Positions 1-8,808 are shown, counted from the stretch's first letter. The stretch: 64,000 nt of DNA from Jiulongibacter sp966250325 (GCA_966250325.1 CBINGY010000010.1:31486-95485); one strand, 5' to 3'. The notes: generated by a model not told the origin, from the sequence alone. A program made the numbers and translations.

Positions 1-117
1 CGGATTGAAAAACGCAAAATTTCCAATAAAAAACTGCCTTGAAAAAGTTGAAATAATAAACACCGCAATGTTGATAATCAAAAGTTGCTTAACAATGGGT
101 GTAATACGATCAAACAT
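1..117 (-). CDS. Rhomboid-family intramembrane protease, N-terminal part only
   Basis: Reading leftwards from the ATG at 117, 39 codons stay open to the window edge. The peptide starts MFDRITPIVKQLLIIN and continues with a hydrophobic segment, which is how Bacteroidota rhomboid proteases begin before their first membrane helix. The gene lies 15 nt downstream of mutL on the same strand, so the two are probably cotranscribed. The catalytic Ser and His lie outside the window, so the family call rests on the N-terminus and the position after mutL. Confidence 0.55.
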   Translation of the reverse strand, partial: MFDRITPIVKQLLIINIAVFIISTFSRQFFIGNFAFFNP

Positions 118-132
118 AAAAATCAATTTAGC

Positions 133-1983
133 TTAAAAACCACCGGATGAGGCAATCAGTTCAGAAAGCTCCCGCAGTGTAATAATACGCATTGTTTTTT
201 TACCATCGGGCGTATAATTGGGCATTGAGCTTTCAAAGAGCCGGTTTATGAGAAAACTCACTTCTTTTTTCTCCATTTTTTTCAGACTTCGGCTGGCATT
301 TCTTTTGGCCATTATCTTTGCCAGGTTCTGGGCTTTATTTACTCTACGAAGATTTTCATTATCGGTAAAATCACGAATAATCTCATGCAGAATACCGGGT
401 CCGTCGTCGTCTGAAAGTTCAGCTGGTATTCCGTGAATAATCAGACTGTTTTTCCCAAATTCCTCAAAACCAAATCCTAATGCCTTAAGTGAGTCTTTGA
501 TTTCGATTAGAATGGCAAACTCCGAGGGTTGAAGATTAAGTGTTTTTTGAAAAAGTAATTGCTGTGATGCCCCCGATCTGTTTGCCAGATTCTTCTCATA
601 GGTTTCAAATAAAATCCGTTCCCAGGCTGCTTTCTGATCTATGAGCAACATGCCGCTTTTTACCTGTAAAACCAGAAACTGCTGGTGAATCTGTATGGCA
701 TCAACCTCTTCGTGATCGACGAGTTTTTCTGTCTCGATAGTGTCTTCATTTATTCTGGATGCCACGGAAACCGATGCGGAAGATGGATGAAAGTTTGCAG
801 CACTTTCCAATCCTTCATACAAGGGTTTCCAGTTACCCACGGGTTGTATTTTTTGAATAGTTGATCGATTGTTTCGCTCAAACTGATCGATACCGGCACC
901 CGTTTTTTCAAAAACCGAAGGGGGTTTTTCCGGTAATCGGGCCGAGGTAAGATTGGCAAAATTGATATCAGACTCAAAATCAATGCTGGGAGTGAGGTTG
1001 TAAACTCCTATGGCCTGCCTTACAGCCGAGCGAAGAATACTATAAACTGCTTTTTCATCCTCAAATTTTATCTCGGTTTTTTGAGGGTGAATGTTCACAT
1101 CTACGTGTTTGGGGTCTATTTCAATGTTCAGAACGTAGAACGGATGACTTCCTTCGGGGATGGTTCCTTCAAATGCCGTGGTAATGGCATGATGCAGATA
1201 CCCACTTTTTATGAACCTGGAATTAATAAAGAAAAATTGCTCACCACGGGTTTTGCGGGCACTTTCAGGCTTACCTACATAGCCGTTGATGTTCACATAA
1301 GGGGTGGTTTCCTCACAACTAGCCAGCTGTTCCCGATATCCTTTCCCAAAAACATCTACGATCCGCCTGGAAAGCTTTCCGGCAGGGAGATTATAGACTT
1401 CGGTATCATTGTGATAAACCTCAAAACTCACTTCCGGATGTGCCAGAGCCACCCGCTGGAGTTCGTCCAGGATATGTTTCATTTCTACCGGGTTGGTCTT
1501 GAGGAATTTCCTTCTTGCCGGTACATTGTAAAACAGATTTTTTACGGCGATACTGGTTCCTACTGGTGCCGATACCGGTTCCTGTTTTTTATATTCTGAG
1601 CCTTCTATTTGTAAAAGTGTGGCCAGTTCATCCTCTGTTCTTCTGGTTTTCATCTCTACCTGAGCCACCGCAGCTATTGACGCCAGAGCCTCACCCCGGA
1701 ACCCCATGGTCTTAATAGCAAATAAATCATCTGACTTTCTGATTTTGGAAGTTGCGTGCCGTTCAAAACTCATTCGTGCATCGGTAAGCGACATGCCACT
1801 TCCGTTGTCAATAACCTGTACCAAAGTTTTGCCGGCATCTTTTATGAGTAGCTTAATTTCACCAGCACCTGCATCGATAGAGTTTTCAAGAAGTTCTTTA
1901 ACTACAGATGCCGGTCTTTGTACCACCTCACCCGCAGCTATCTGATTGGCTACGTTATCTGATAAAAGATGTATGATATCCAT
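133..1983 (-). CDS. mutL: DNA mismatch repair protein MutL
   Basis: MutL couples mismatch recognition by MutS to strand removal. The 616-residue protein has the GHKL ATPase motifs in order (AAGEVVQRP, ELLENSIDAG, DNGSGM, RHATSKI, GFRGEAL) in the first 100 residues, then a transducer domain to about 330, a poorly conserved linker, and a C-terminal dimerisation domain. Endonuclease-type MutL carries DQHA(X)2E(X)4E and CPHGRP motifs. Here they read DQKAAWERILFE (near 445) and TPDGKK (near 591), so the His and Cys metal ligands are missing. This suggests a MutL without intrinsic nuclease activity. It is divergent from the DUF2911 gene and is probably cotranscribed with the rhomboid gene. Confidence 0.95.
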   Translation of the reverse strand: MDIIHLLSDNVANQIAAGEVVQRPASVVKELLENSIDAGAGEIKLLIKDAGKTLVQVIDNGSGMSLTDARMSFERHATSKIRKSDDLFAIKTMGFRGEALASIAAVAQVEMKTRRTEDELATLLQIEGSEYKKQEPVSAPVGTSIAVKNLFYNVPARRKFLKTNPVEMKHILDELQRVALAHPEVSFEVYHNDTEVYNLPAGKLSRRIVDVFGKGYREQLASCEETTPYVNINGYVGKPESARKTRGEQFFFINSRFIKSGYLHHAITTAFEGTIPEGSHPFYVLNIEIDPKHVDVNIHPQKTEIKFEDEKAVYSILRSAVRQAIGVYNLTPSIDFESDINFANLTSARLPEKPPSVFEKTGAGIDQFERNNRSTIQKIQPVGNWKPLYEGLESAANFHPSSASVSVASRINEDTIETEKLVDHEEVDAIQIHQQFLVLQVKSGMLLIDQKAAWERILFETYEKNLANRSGASQQLLFQKTLNLQPSEFAILIEIKDSLKALGFGFEEFGKNSLIIHGIPAELSDDDGPGILHEIIRDFTDNENLRRVNKAQNLAKIMAKRNASRSLKKMEKKEVSFLINRLFESSMPNYTPDGKKTMRIITLRELSELIASSGGF

Positions 1984-2111
1984 AATCGACTTCCGGTATT
2001 AAGAGGATGCAAAGGTCGGTAAAGCAGCAGGGAATTCCGCTTGAATAGAAATTGAATTTTTTCAACAGTCCCAATGTTGATAACCTTATAAGTACTTAAA
2101 AAACAGATTAT

Positions 2112-2636
2112 ATGCCCAAAATCCTTAAGATTATTCTTATCGTGGTTGCCGTGGTGATCCTGGCAATGCTAGGTCTCAGAATGTGGACCAAAAGTTTCAG
2201 TCCGGCTGCAACGGCACAACTAACTCAAGGTGATTTAGAAGTGAAAGTTAATTACTGTCAACCTGCTGTTAAGGGAAGAGTAATTTTTGGGGAACTGGTT
2301 CCCTATGGGCAGGTTTGGCGTACAGGTGCCAATGAAGCTACGGTTGTTGAAATTAACAGAGACGTTAAGGTGGCTGGGAGTGATCTCAAGGCAGGAAAAT
2401 ATTCGCTATGGACGATTCCCACTCCTGAAAACTGGACGATTATCTTTAACTCAGAAACCGGCCAGTGGGGAACCATGTATGCCAATGATAAAGATGTGCT
2501 TAAAGTGGAAGTACCTTCTGTCATGAAGAATAACAGTACCGAGCGATTCAGCATTGATCTTCAGACAATAGGGGAAAACAGCATAGAAATGATTCTTGAA
2601 TGGGATAAAACAAGGGTATCTGTACCTTTTGAGTAG
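2112..2636 (+). CDS. DUF2911 family membrane-anchored protein
   Basis: A 174-residue protein with one N-terminal hydrophobic helix (residues 4-23) followed by a probable periplasmic beta-rich domain. The stretch QVWRTGANEAT and the later LKAGKYSLWTIP are hallmarks of the DUF2911 family, common in Bacteroidota and of unknown biochemical role. The start ATG is the only sensible one before the membrane helix. Its stop lies 2 nt before the convergent barstar gene ends, so the two share a tight 3' junction. Function cannot be stated beyond the family. Confidence 0.8.
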   Translation: MPKILKIILIVVAVVILAMLGLRMWTKSFSPAATAQLTQGDLEVKVNYCQPAVKGRVIFGELVPYGQVWRTGANEATVVEINRDVKVAGSDLKAGKYSLWTIPTPENWTIIFNSETGQWGTMYANDKDVLKVEVPSVMKNNSTERFSIDLQTIGENSIEMILEWDKTRVSVPFE

Positions 2637-2638
2637 TC

Positions 2639-3094
2639 TCAGAAAAGCTCGGCCAGAAAATCTTCCATGCGATCACTGGTGGAAAAACCAATGAGCAGTT
2701 CTTTTTTGGGAATGAAGTAGTCTTCTTCCTCCACATCATCGCCATCTGTAGCCACGGTGTCCCGCTCCGCATCCTCGTCCATAAACTTCCAGTCTTCGCA
2801 GGTGGCATCCAGTAGCTCAAGCAGGGTTATTACTTTCTGGTCGTTACGTTCATTGATCAGAAATTCGGTAGAATTCTTGAAATAGAGGAGTAGCCTCTCG
2901 TCTTCTATCCAGGAAAGATCATTGATGAGCTCATCAAAGGAATCAAGATTAAAGCCGAAATAATCAGGAAAATGAAGTGTCTCAGCCAGCGTTTCATAAA
3001 AATCACGCAGGGTACGGCACCGTTTCGAGTCAATTGTAATCAACGAAAAATCATCGAGTTCCCCGGGACTGTCAGTGATAAAAAGGTTATTCAT
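2639..3094 (-). CDS. Barstar-family ribonuclease inhibitor (probable immunity protein)
   Basis: A 151-residue acidic protein. The segment FPDYFGFNLDSFDELINDLSWI (about residues 43-64) matches the barstar core, in which an acidic helix plugs the barnase active site. The remaining C-terminal part, rich in Asp and Glu, is longer than classical barstar (about 90 residues). It begins 59 nt after the barnase-like gene on the same strand, the expected toxin-then-inhibitor order, so it probably protects the cytoplasm from that enzyme before export. Partner specificity is inferred from adjacency. Confidence 0.82.
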   Translation of the reverse strand: MNNLFITDSPGELDDFSLITIDSKRCRTLRDFYETLAETLHFPDYFGFNLDSFDELINDLSWIEDERLLLYFKNSTEFLINERNDQKVITLLELLDATCEDWKFMDEDAERDTVATDGDDVEEEDYFIPKKELLIGFSTSDRMEDFLAELF

Positions 3095-3153
3095 CAGAAA
3101 GGTGTTGAAAAAATCGGAGCAATGATATGTAAAAAATCAAAATCTCCACGTCA

Positions 3154-3501
3154 TCATCTCATCAAAATAAATGAATCGTAATGATCGGGAGTGTACCAGG
3201 CCCGGTTATCTGAGCCGGTAACCAGGCGTTCTGGTCCCCGGTTTTTGCCGGGCACTTTTGGATATATATCCCATTCTTTGTAGGCAATTTTCATTCCGCT
3301 TTCAGTTTTCACGGGAAGCCTCTTTTCATAATTTCCGAACTTTCGTCCGCCCACAAATCCTTCTGGAGCACGCTTGTAATTGCGTATGTAATCCAGGGTT
3401 TCATAGGCGGCAGCCGGAATTTCATTTTTCGGATGCTCTGAGTTTAGCTTGCACGCCGCCACCAACAGGCCAAACAAAAGCAGAATGAAGCGAAAGTTCA
3501 T
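3154..3501 (-). CDS. Barnase/RNase Sa-like secreted ribonuclease with lipoprotein signal
   Basis: A 115-residue guanyl-specific ribonuclease (microbial RNase N1/T1 fold). The C-terminal half aligns by eye with barnase and RNase Sa: the general base is Glu76 in KEWDIY, phosphate-binding arginines are Arg88 and Arg92 in NRGPER, and the general acid is His107 in PDHYDSF. The N-terminus has a short hydrophobic signal ending in LVAAC, so Cys17 is a likely lipidation site; most barnases are freely secreted. The barstar gene follows. It could act in competition with neighbouring cells or in nutrient scavenging; the sequence does not decide which. Confidence 0.83.
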   Translation of the reverse strand: MNFRFILLLFGLLVAACKLNSEHPKNEIPAAAYETLDYIRNYKRAPEGFVGGRKFGNYEKRLPVKTESGMKIAYKEWDIYPKVPGKNRGPERLVTGSDNRAWYTPDHYDSFILMR

Positions 3502-3510
3502 GACTTAAGG

Positions 3511-3807
3511 CTAATTGAGCGAGAATGCCGGCACGTGGAAGGCCCCGGCATGATTAAACATTAGATGAGTTATGGAATAGGTCATGTCATTAATCATCGG
3601 AAATTCATTAATGATGTCAAGAACTTCGAAATCATTTTCTGCCGCTACAATCATCCAAAGCCTTTCACGGTTTTCTGAGAGAGCATAAGAAATGATTTTA
3701 CCATCTTCCATGAGCTCATCTACCACCGTTTTCTGCATTGGAATTTTTGCCATAAACGAAGGAGAATATGGTTCGGCTATCTCGAATTCTACCATATAGC
3801 AGGCCAT
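3511..3807 (-). CDS. Small protein resembling muconolactone isomerase/YciI fold
   Basis: A 98-residue soluble protein. An upstream in-frame ATG at 3879 would add 24 residues, but the sequence beginning MACYMVEFEI looks like the natural start of a dimeric ferredoxin-like barrel. The spacing of DELMEDGKIISYAL, the central tryptophan in LWMIVAA, and the late FPMINDMTYSITHL resembles muconolactone delta-isomerase-like domains. The nearby end of the ribonuclease gene suggests cotranscription with it, but nothing ties the two functions. No catalytic residue is assigned. Confidence 0.6.
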   Translation of the reverse strand: MACYMVEFEIAEPYSPSFMAKIPMQKTVVDELMEDGKIISYALSENRERLWMIVAAENDFEVLDIINEFPMINDMTYSITHLMFNHAGAFHVPAFSLN

Positions 3808-3909
3808 AGGCACTTGGTTTAGTTTTGTTTTGTCTGGGAAAAATGCCGTAGAATACTCCCTGAATGCTTTTTCATACACAATATAAACGATTTTGAAGTA
3901 AAATCAGTT

Positions 3910-3917
3910 TACCTTTG
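3910..3917 (+). promoter_or_regulatory. Promoter -7 element for the TPP-riboswitch transcript
   Basis: TACCTTTG matches the Bacteroidota TAnnTTTG -7 consensus and sits about 9 nt before the riboswitch aptamer, so transcription would start just before the P1 stem. A TTG lies at 3893-3895, but its 14-nt spacing is shorter than usual. Confidence 0.7.
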
Positions 3918-3925
3918 CAGAGAAA

Positions 3926-4012
3926 TCTCAAAAAGGGGTGCCTTAATAATTCGGGCTGAGATCATACCCATTGAACCTGATTCGGTTAGTACCGGCGAAG
4001 GGAAAATTGAGA
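3926..4012 (+). ncRNA. TPP (thiamin pyrophosphate) riboswitch aptamer
   Basis: The classic THI-element blocks are present in order: GGGGTGCC, then GGCTGAGATCATACCC, ATTGAACCTGATTCGG, and TTAGTACCGGCGAAGGGAA. Flanking TCTCAA (3926-3931) and TTGAGA (4007-4012) form the P1 closing helix. It lies in the leader of the downstream TonB-dependent receptor. After the aptamer a hairpin AAGATGCTG/CAGTATCTT (about 4015-4040) may be part of the expression platform; no U-tract terminator is obvious, so control may be at translation. Thiamin pyrophosphate binding normally represses such genes. Confidence 0.96.
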
Positions 4013-4125
4013 AAAGATGCTGAGTGCACCAGTATCTCTTCTGTGGAAAATCAAAATTAGTGTCAATCAAAACGACAGCGATTTTGCTCCTTAATCTGCT
4101 TCGTAATTAAACCTGTGCGTTTATT

Positions 4126-6384
4126 ATGAATCATTTATTCAAACTCTTAGTTCTTTCAGTCATCCTGCAAGTTCATTCGCTTTACGCCCAGCAGGATACC
4201 CTCCAAAGTTCCATTGACCTCAATGAGGTGGTGGTGAAATCTACCCGGGCCACAAATAAATCGGGGATGGCATTTTCTACCGTCCGTGAAAAGGAAATAG
4301 CCAAACAAAACCTGGGTCAGGACATTCCTTTTCTCTTAAATCAGTTACCCTCAGTTGTCATCACTTCAGACGCCGGGGCAGGTATTGGTTATACCGGAAT
4401 CAGAATTCGGGGTTCAGATCCTACCCGAATCAACGTAACCATCAATGGTGTGCCTTATAACGATAGCGAATCTCAGGGAGTTTTCTGGGTCAATATGCCA
4501 GACTTTGCTTCTTCGGTAAGCAGTATTCAGGTACAGCGTGGCGTAGGAACCTCCACAAACGGAGCCGGGGCATTTGGAGGTAGTCTCAATATCAACACCT
4601 TGCAATACCACAAAGAGCCTTTTGCCGAGACCAATGTTTCAGCCGGATCATTTAATACGCTTAAAACCAATGTAGTAGCAAGTACAGGCCTTATGAAAAA
4701 TGGTTTTGTACTTGATACCCGGCTTTCCCGTATTGCTTCCGATGGTTTTGTAGACCGGGCGTTTTCTGACCTGAAGTCCTTTTACGTCTCAGGCGGGTAC
4801 TATAGTAAAGATAATTTTGTTCGATTAAACGTCTTCTCAGGCAAAGAAATTACGTATCAAAGCTGGTATGGAATTCCTGAAAGTCTGGCCAAAGGAGATC
4901 GTGTAGGTTTTGATAAGTTCATAGAAAGAAACGGGTATGACCAAAACTTTGCCAATAGTCTCTGGGCTGCTGGCAGAACCTACAACTGGTATCAGTATGA
5001 AAATGAAACGGATAATTTCCAGCAAGATCACTATCAATTGGTTTCGTCTTTCAGAATAGGGAGTAAGTGGAGGTTTAATCCAACACTGCATTATACACGA
5101 GGCCGTGGTTACTATGAACAGTATCGTGAAGGCGAGGCCTACGCCGATTACGGTTTCAATAATGTGCAAGTAGGAGAGAGTGTTCTGGAAGAAACGAACC
5201 TCATACGTCAGAAATGGCTCGATAACTACTTTTACGGTGGCGTGTGGTCGCTTGATTACGAAGGAAACGGCAAGCTTACCGGCTCTCTGGGTGGTGGCTG
5301 GAACCGGTTTGTCAATGACCATTTCGGGGAAATAATTTGGGCTCAGTATGCCGGAACTATTGAGAAAGGTGATCGTTGGTACGAAAATACAGGTGAGAAG
5401 ACAGATTTTAACCTCTATGGCAAGGCCTATTACCAGCTTAGTTCAAAGCTGAATGCCTATGCCGATTTGCAATACCGCACCGTAGGCATCGCAATAAACG
5501 GGATAGTGGACCCCAGAATGCAGGTAAATACGGCCAATACATTTCATTTCTTTAATCCGAAACTGGGATTAACCTATGATTTGAATGGCTCATCTTCGGT
5601 TTATGCCTCGTACGCTGTGGGTAATAAAGAACCCAGCCGGCAAGATATCGTAGATTACCTCACCGTGAATACTCAGGTATGCGAAACCTGTGTAGACGGT
5701 GTAAAACCTGAAAACCTGCAGGATTTCGAGGCTGGATTCAAGTATCTCACCCGGTCCACTCAGGTGATTCTGAACGGCTACTTTATGAACTATCGGGATC
5801 AGCTCGTTCTCACTGGTGCCATCAATAATGTAGGAGAGGCTATCCGGATCAATGTTCCTGAAAGCTACCGGGCCGGTGTAGAGATACAGGTAGCTCAGCA
5901 ACTGGGTTCAAAGCTTCTACTCAACGGAAATCTTACGCTTAGCAGAAATAAGATAAATAGCTTTACCGAAGTGATACCCAGCTATGATGGCGTAACCCCA
6001 GATGAAATAAACAGATATACAAATACGGATATCTCTTTCTCTCCCGATGTAATCGCAGGAGGAAGTATTCAGTTTACGCCGGTAAACAATCTGGAACTGG
6101 CTCTATTGCCCAAATACGTGGGAAAACAAAATCTGGATAACACCTCCTCTGCCGACCGGGCCATTGACGCTTTCTTTGTGAATGATTTCAGGATAAACTA
6201 CACGATGAATACAGCCTGGGCAAAGGAAATAGGTCTTAGCCTACTGGTCAATAATCTGTTCAATGCAGAGTACGAATCAAACGGATATACCTATAGCTAC
6301 CTTTATGGAGGTAAGGTTACCGAGAACTTTCTGTTTCCTCAGGCCGGAACCAATTTTCTGGCCGCTGTGAGGCTTCGTTTTTGA
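4126..6384 (+). CDS. TonB-dependent outer-membrane receptor, thiamin-regulated
   Basis: A 752-residue outer-membrane active transporter. It has a signal peptide ending near LYAQ, a plug domain (about 30-150; LPSVVITSDAG, IRIRGSDPTRINVTINGVPYND), a long beta-barrel, and the terminal FLAAVRLRF with the C-terminal aromatic expected for barrel insertion. No carboxypeptidase-like N-terminal extension of the SusC type is present. The TPP riboswitch in its leader implies that the substrate is thiamin, its phosphates or a precursor; family members of this kind are known thiamin-regulated receptors in Bacteroidota. The exact ligand is inferred from regulation only. Confidence 0.9.
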   Translation: MNHLFKLLVLSVILQVHSLYAQQDTLQSSIDLNEVVVKSTRATNKSGMAFSTVREKEIAKQNLGQDIPFLLNQLPSVVITSDAGAGIGYTGIRIRGSDPTRINVTINGVPYNDSESQGVFWVNMPDFASSVSSIQVQRGVGTSTNGAGAFGGSLNINTLQYHKEPFAETNVSAGSFNTLKTNVVASTGLMKNGFVLDTRLSRIASDGFVDRAFSDLKSFYVSGGYYSKDNFVRLNVFSGKEITYQSWYGIPESLAKGDRVGFDKFIERNGYDQNFANSLWAAGRTYNWYQYENETDNFQQDHYQLVSSFRIGSKWRFNPTLHYTRGRGYYEQYREGEAYADYGFNNVQVGESVLEETNLIRQKWLDNYFYGGVWSLDYEGNGKLTGSLGGGWNRFVNDHFGEIIWAQYAGTIEKGDRWYENTGEKTDFNLYGKAYYQLSSKLNAYADLQYRTVGIAINGIVDPRMQVNTANTFHFFNPKLGLTYDLNGSSSVYASYAVGNKEPSRQDIVDYLTVNTQVCETCVDGVKPENLQDFEAGFKYLTRSTQVILNGYFMNYRDQLVLTGAINNVGEAIRINVPESYRAGVEIQVAQQLGSKLLLNGNLTLSRNKINSFTEVIPSYDGVTPDEINRYTNTDISFSPDVIAGGSIQFTPVNNLELALLPKYVGKQNLDNTSSADRAIDAFFVNDFRINYTMNTAWAKEIGLSLLVNNLFNAEYESNGYTYSYLYGGKVTENFLFPQAGTNFLAAVRLRF

Positions 6385-6387
6385 TAG

Positions 6388-6434
6388 ATGTGCGGCGGGA
6401 TGGGTCTATTTGACCTAAATCGCCGCACATTTTC
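6388..6434 (+). terminator. GC-rich hairpin between receptor and permease (terminator-like)
   Basis: Perfect 10-bp arms ATGTGCGGCG (6388-6397) and CGCCGCACAT (6421-6430) enclose a nested GGTC/GACC pair and are followed by TTTTC. The position, 3 nt after the receptor stop, fits an intrinsic terminator or attenuator that would partly separate the receptor from the permease. The T-run is short, so read-through is possible. Confidence 0.6.
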
Positions 6435-6492
6435 AATTCCATCGCTTTTAAAACCGCGATTTCATTTGTTATTTGCTCAAAACTGGGCAAAA

Positions 6493-7842
6493 ATGAACGA
6501 GCCGAATTCATCGTCTTCCAATCAATTACTTAAACTTCTGGGCGTTGGCTTCGGTATTGCGGTTACAGTTGGCGGCACCATCGGTACCGGAATTCTGAGA
6601 AAACCGGGTCCCATAGCCGCTCAGCTGGGTGATGTTAGCCTCATCATGGGGGTGTGGATTGCCGTAAGTATCTATGCGGTTTTGGGCTCACTTTGTGCGG
6701 TGGAGCTTGGGGTTTCTATACCCAAAGCCGGGGCATGGTATGTGTATGCCCGGCGTGCTTTCGGGCGTTACGTTGGGTTTTTTACCGGTATAACCAGCTG
6801 GCTGGGCACAGTTACCTCGCTGGGTTTTGGAGCCTATACCATCAGCGAATATCTTGGACTCCTTTTTCCTGAGGTTAATAACTGGCTTATCGTAACGTCT
6901 ATTCTCATTTTGATGATTCTTACCGGTTTGCATTTAATAGGTACAGCGGTGGGCGGACGCTCTCAGGAGCTGGTTTCTTTTATCAAAGCCGTAGCACTCC
7001 TGGCCTTTGTGGTTTTTTGTTTTGTCAAAGGTGAGGCGTCGTGGAATAATCCTGCCCAGCTAGAACAGGTGGCAAAATCGGGTCTCTTTGTAGCGATTCT
7101 CGGAGCTTTGCAAGCTGTTTTCTACACCTTTGACGGCTGGCATACAGCCGCCTATTTTGCAGAAGAAAATACCGATAGTACGCGAAACCTGCCCAAAGCG
7201 ATGATCAGCGGTGTATTACTCATCATTTTCATTTATCTGCTGGTGAATCTGGCCATTTTTTATGTTCTGCCTTTGGAAGAACTTGCTCAAAGTAAACTCG
7301 CTGCCGCCGATGCAGTCACCAAACTAGCCGGAGAAAGTGCCGGCAAATGGGTGACTCTCTTTCTTTTGATTTCCATTCTGGGCCTTATGAACGCCCAGGT
7401 GATGTTTGCTCCGCGGGTACTGTTTTCCATGAGTCGTGACGGCCTTTTCTTCAAACAAATCACACGGGTAAACAAAGGCGGCTCTCCTTCCAATGCCTTA
7501 CTGGTCACTTGTTTTTTGTCTGTAGTGCTGGTTATTTCCGGTAAAGAAACTTCCGGGCGGCTGTCAGACATCGCTACTTTCTTCTTTGTGATGTCCTATA
7601 CGATGGGATTTGCCTCACTTTTGAAGTTGAGAAAATCTGAGCCAAATCTTCCCCGGCCTTTCAAAGTGCCACTTTATCCTTTTTTGCCCGTTTTTATGTT
7701 GATCTGTTCGATGGCATTTCTGGTAGGGACCATTCTAAGCGACTGGCAGAATAGTATGTATGCTGTCATTTTTCTTTGTCTTACCTATCCGCTTTATTTG
7801 CTGCTAAAAGCAAAAGACCCTGCCACTGATGTCGTTGAATAA
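6493..7842 (+). CDS. APC-family amino acid permease
   Basis: A 449-residue inner-membrane transporter with about 12 hydrophobic segments. The N-terminal GGTIGTGILRKPGPIA is the signature of APC-family secondary transporters, in the substrate-binding broken helix 1. An upstream in-frame ATG at 6388 lies inside the terminator-like hairpin and would add 35 residues of uncharacteristic sequence, so the ATG at 6493 is preferred. It follows the thiamin-regulated receptor by 108 nt. The substrate could be an amino acid or, given the context, a thiamin-related compound; this is speculative. Its end overlaps the polyprenyl synthase by 14 nt. Confidence 0.88.
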   Translation: MNEPNSSSSNQLLKLLGVGFGIAVTVGGTIGTGILRKPGPIAAQLGDVSLIMGVWIAVSIYAVLGSLCAVELGVSIPKAGAWYVYARRAFGRYVGFFTGITSWLGTVTSLGFGAYTISEYLGLLFPEVNNWLIVTSILILMILTGLHLIGTAVGGRSQELVSFIKAVALLAFVVFCFVKGEASWNNPAQLEQVAKSGLFVAILGALQAVFYTFDGWHTAAYFAEENTDSTRNLPKAMISGVLLIIFIYLLVNLAIFYVLPLEELAQSKLAAADAVTKLAGESAGKWVTLFLLISILGLMNAQVMFAPRVLFSMSRDGLFFKQITRVNKGGSPSNALLVTCFLSVVLVISGKETSGRLSDIATFFFVMSYTMGFASLLKLRKSEPNLPRPFKVPLYPFLPVFMLICSMAFLVGTILSDWQNSMYAVIFLCLTYPLYLLLKAKDPATDVVE

Positions 7843-8794
7843 ATACCTGGAAGTACTGGAAAATGAAATTGCCACACTGAAGTATGGCGAAAATCCGGTG
7901 GAGCTGTATGAACCCATTAGTTATTTGATGGCTCTGGGTGGAAAAAGATTGAGGCCCGCATTGGTGCTTATGGCGTATCATCTTTTCAAAGACAACTGGG
8001 AAAAGGCCCTTAAACCGGCTCTGGCCGTGGAGGTTTTTCACAATTTCACGCTCATGCATGATGATATAATGGACGAAGCCCCGCTGCGTAGAGGGAAACC
8101 CACCGTACATGAAAAATGGAATCGGGATGTAGCTATACTTTCAGGTGATGTGATGCTGGTGGCAGCCTATGAATTGATGTCGGAGGTGCCCGGGCATCAA
8201 CTCAGAACTATACTGAAACGCTTTAACCGCACTGCTGCAGAAGTATGCGAAGGGCAGCAGTTGGATATGAATTTTGCTGGTCAGGATACCGTTTCTGAAG
8301 CCGAGTATATTGAGATGATAAAGCTCAAAACATCTGTCTTACTTGGCTTTGCTTTAGAACTGGGTGCCCTGGCGGCAGATCAATCCAAAGAAACGGCTTC
8401 ACAACTCTATGAAATTGGTGTGAATCTGGGCATTGGCTTCCAGCTCAAAGATGATATTTTGGATGTGTATGGCGACCCGGAAAAATTTGGGAAGCAGGTA
8501 GGAGGCGATATCATTGAAAACAAAAAAACCTGGCTCATGCTCAAAGCCCTGGAAAAAAGCCAGCCCGGCAGTGAGCTGCATCAATGGATACAAAAACCCG
8601 AATTTGACCCTGCAGAAAAAGTAACCGCCGTACGAAACATCTTCACCAGCCTCGGCATCAAAGAGCAAGCCGAAGCCGCCATGACGGCTTACTTCAATAT
8701 AGGGTTTGAGGGCATAGAAAAGCTGGAAGTCACAGAAGAGCGTAAAGCTATTTTACGTGATTTTGGGAGGTGGTTATATGAAAGGGATAGGTGA
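7829..8794 (+). CDS. Polyprenyl (trans-prenyl) diphosphate synthase
   Basis: A 321-residue class I prenyltransferase that condenses isopentenyl diphosphate onto an allylic diphosphate. Both aspartate-rich magnesium-binding regions are visible: LMHDDIMDEAPLRRGKPT near residue 80 and FQLKDDILDVYGD near 205, with the GGKRLRPAL motif near residue 36. Chain length cannot be read safely from the sequence; it could be a farnesyl/geranylgeranyl or longer synthase supplying quinones, carotenoids or undecaprenyl carrier. It overlaps the permease gene by 14 nt, suggesting translational coupling. It is the last gene before the repeat island. Confidence 0.92.
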   Translation: MSLNKYLEVLENEIATLKYGENPVELYEPISYLMALGGKRLRPALVLMAYHLFKDNWEKALKPALAVEVFHNFTLMHDDIMDEAPLRRGKPTVHEKWNRDVAILSGDVMLVAAYELMSEVPGHQLRTILKRFNRTAAEVCEGQQLDMNFAGQDTVSEAEYIEMIKLKTSVLLGFALELGALAADQSKETASQLYEIGVNLGIGFQLKDDILDVYGDPEKFGKQVGGDIIENKKTWLMLKALEKSQPGSELHQWIQKPEFDPAEKVTAVRNIFTSLGIKEQAEAAMTAYFNIGFEGIEKLEVTEERKAILRDFGRWLYERDR

Positions 8795-8808
8795 TTAGTT
8801 TTCTGGTG

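Noticed and set aside
6388..6492. Longer start for the APC permease at 6388
   Set aside because: The ATG lies in the left arm of a terminator-like hairpin and the 35 added residues have no similarity to permease N-termini.
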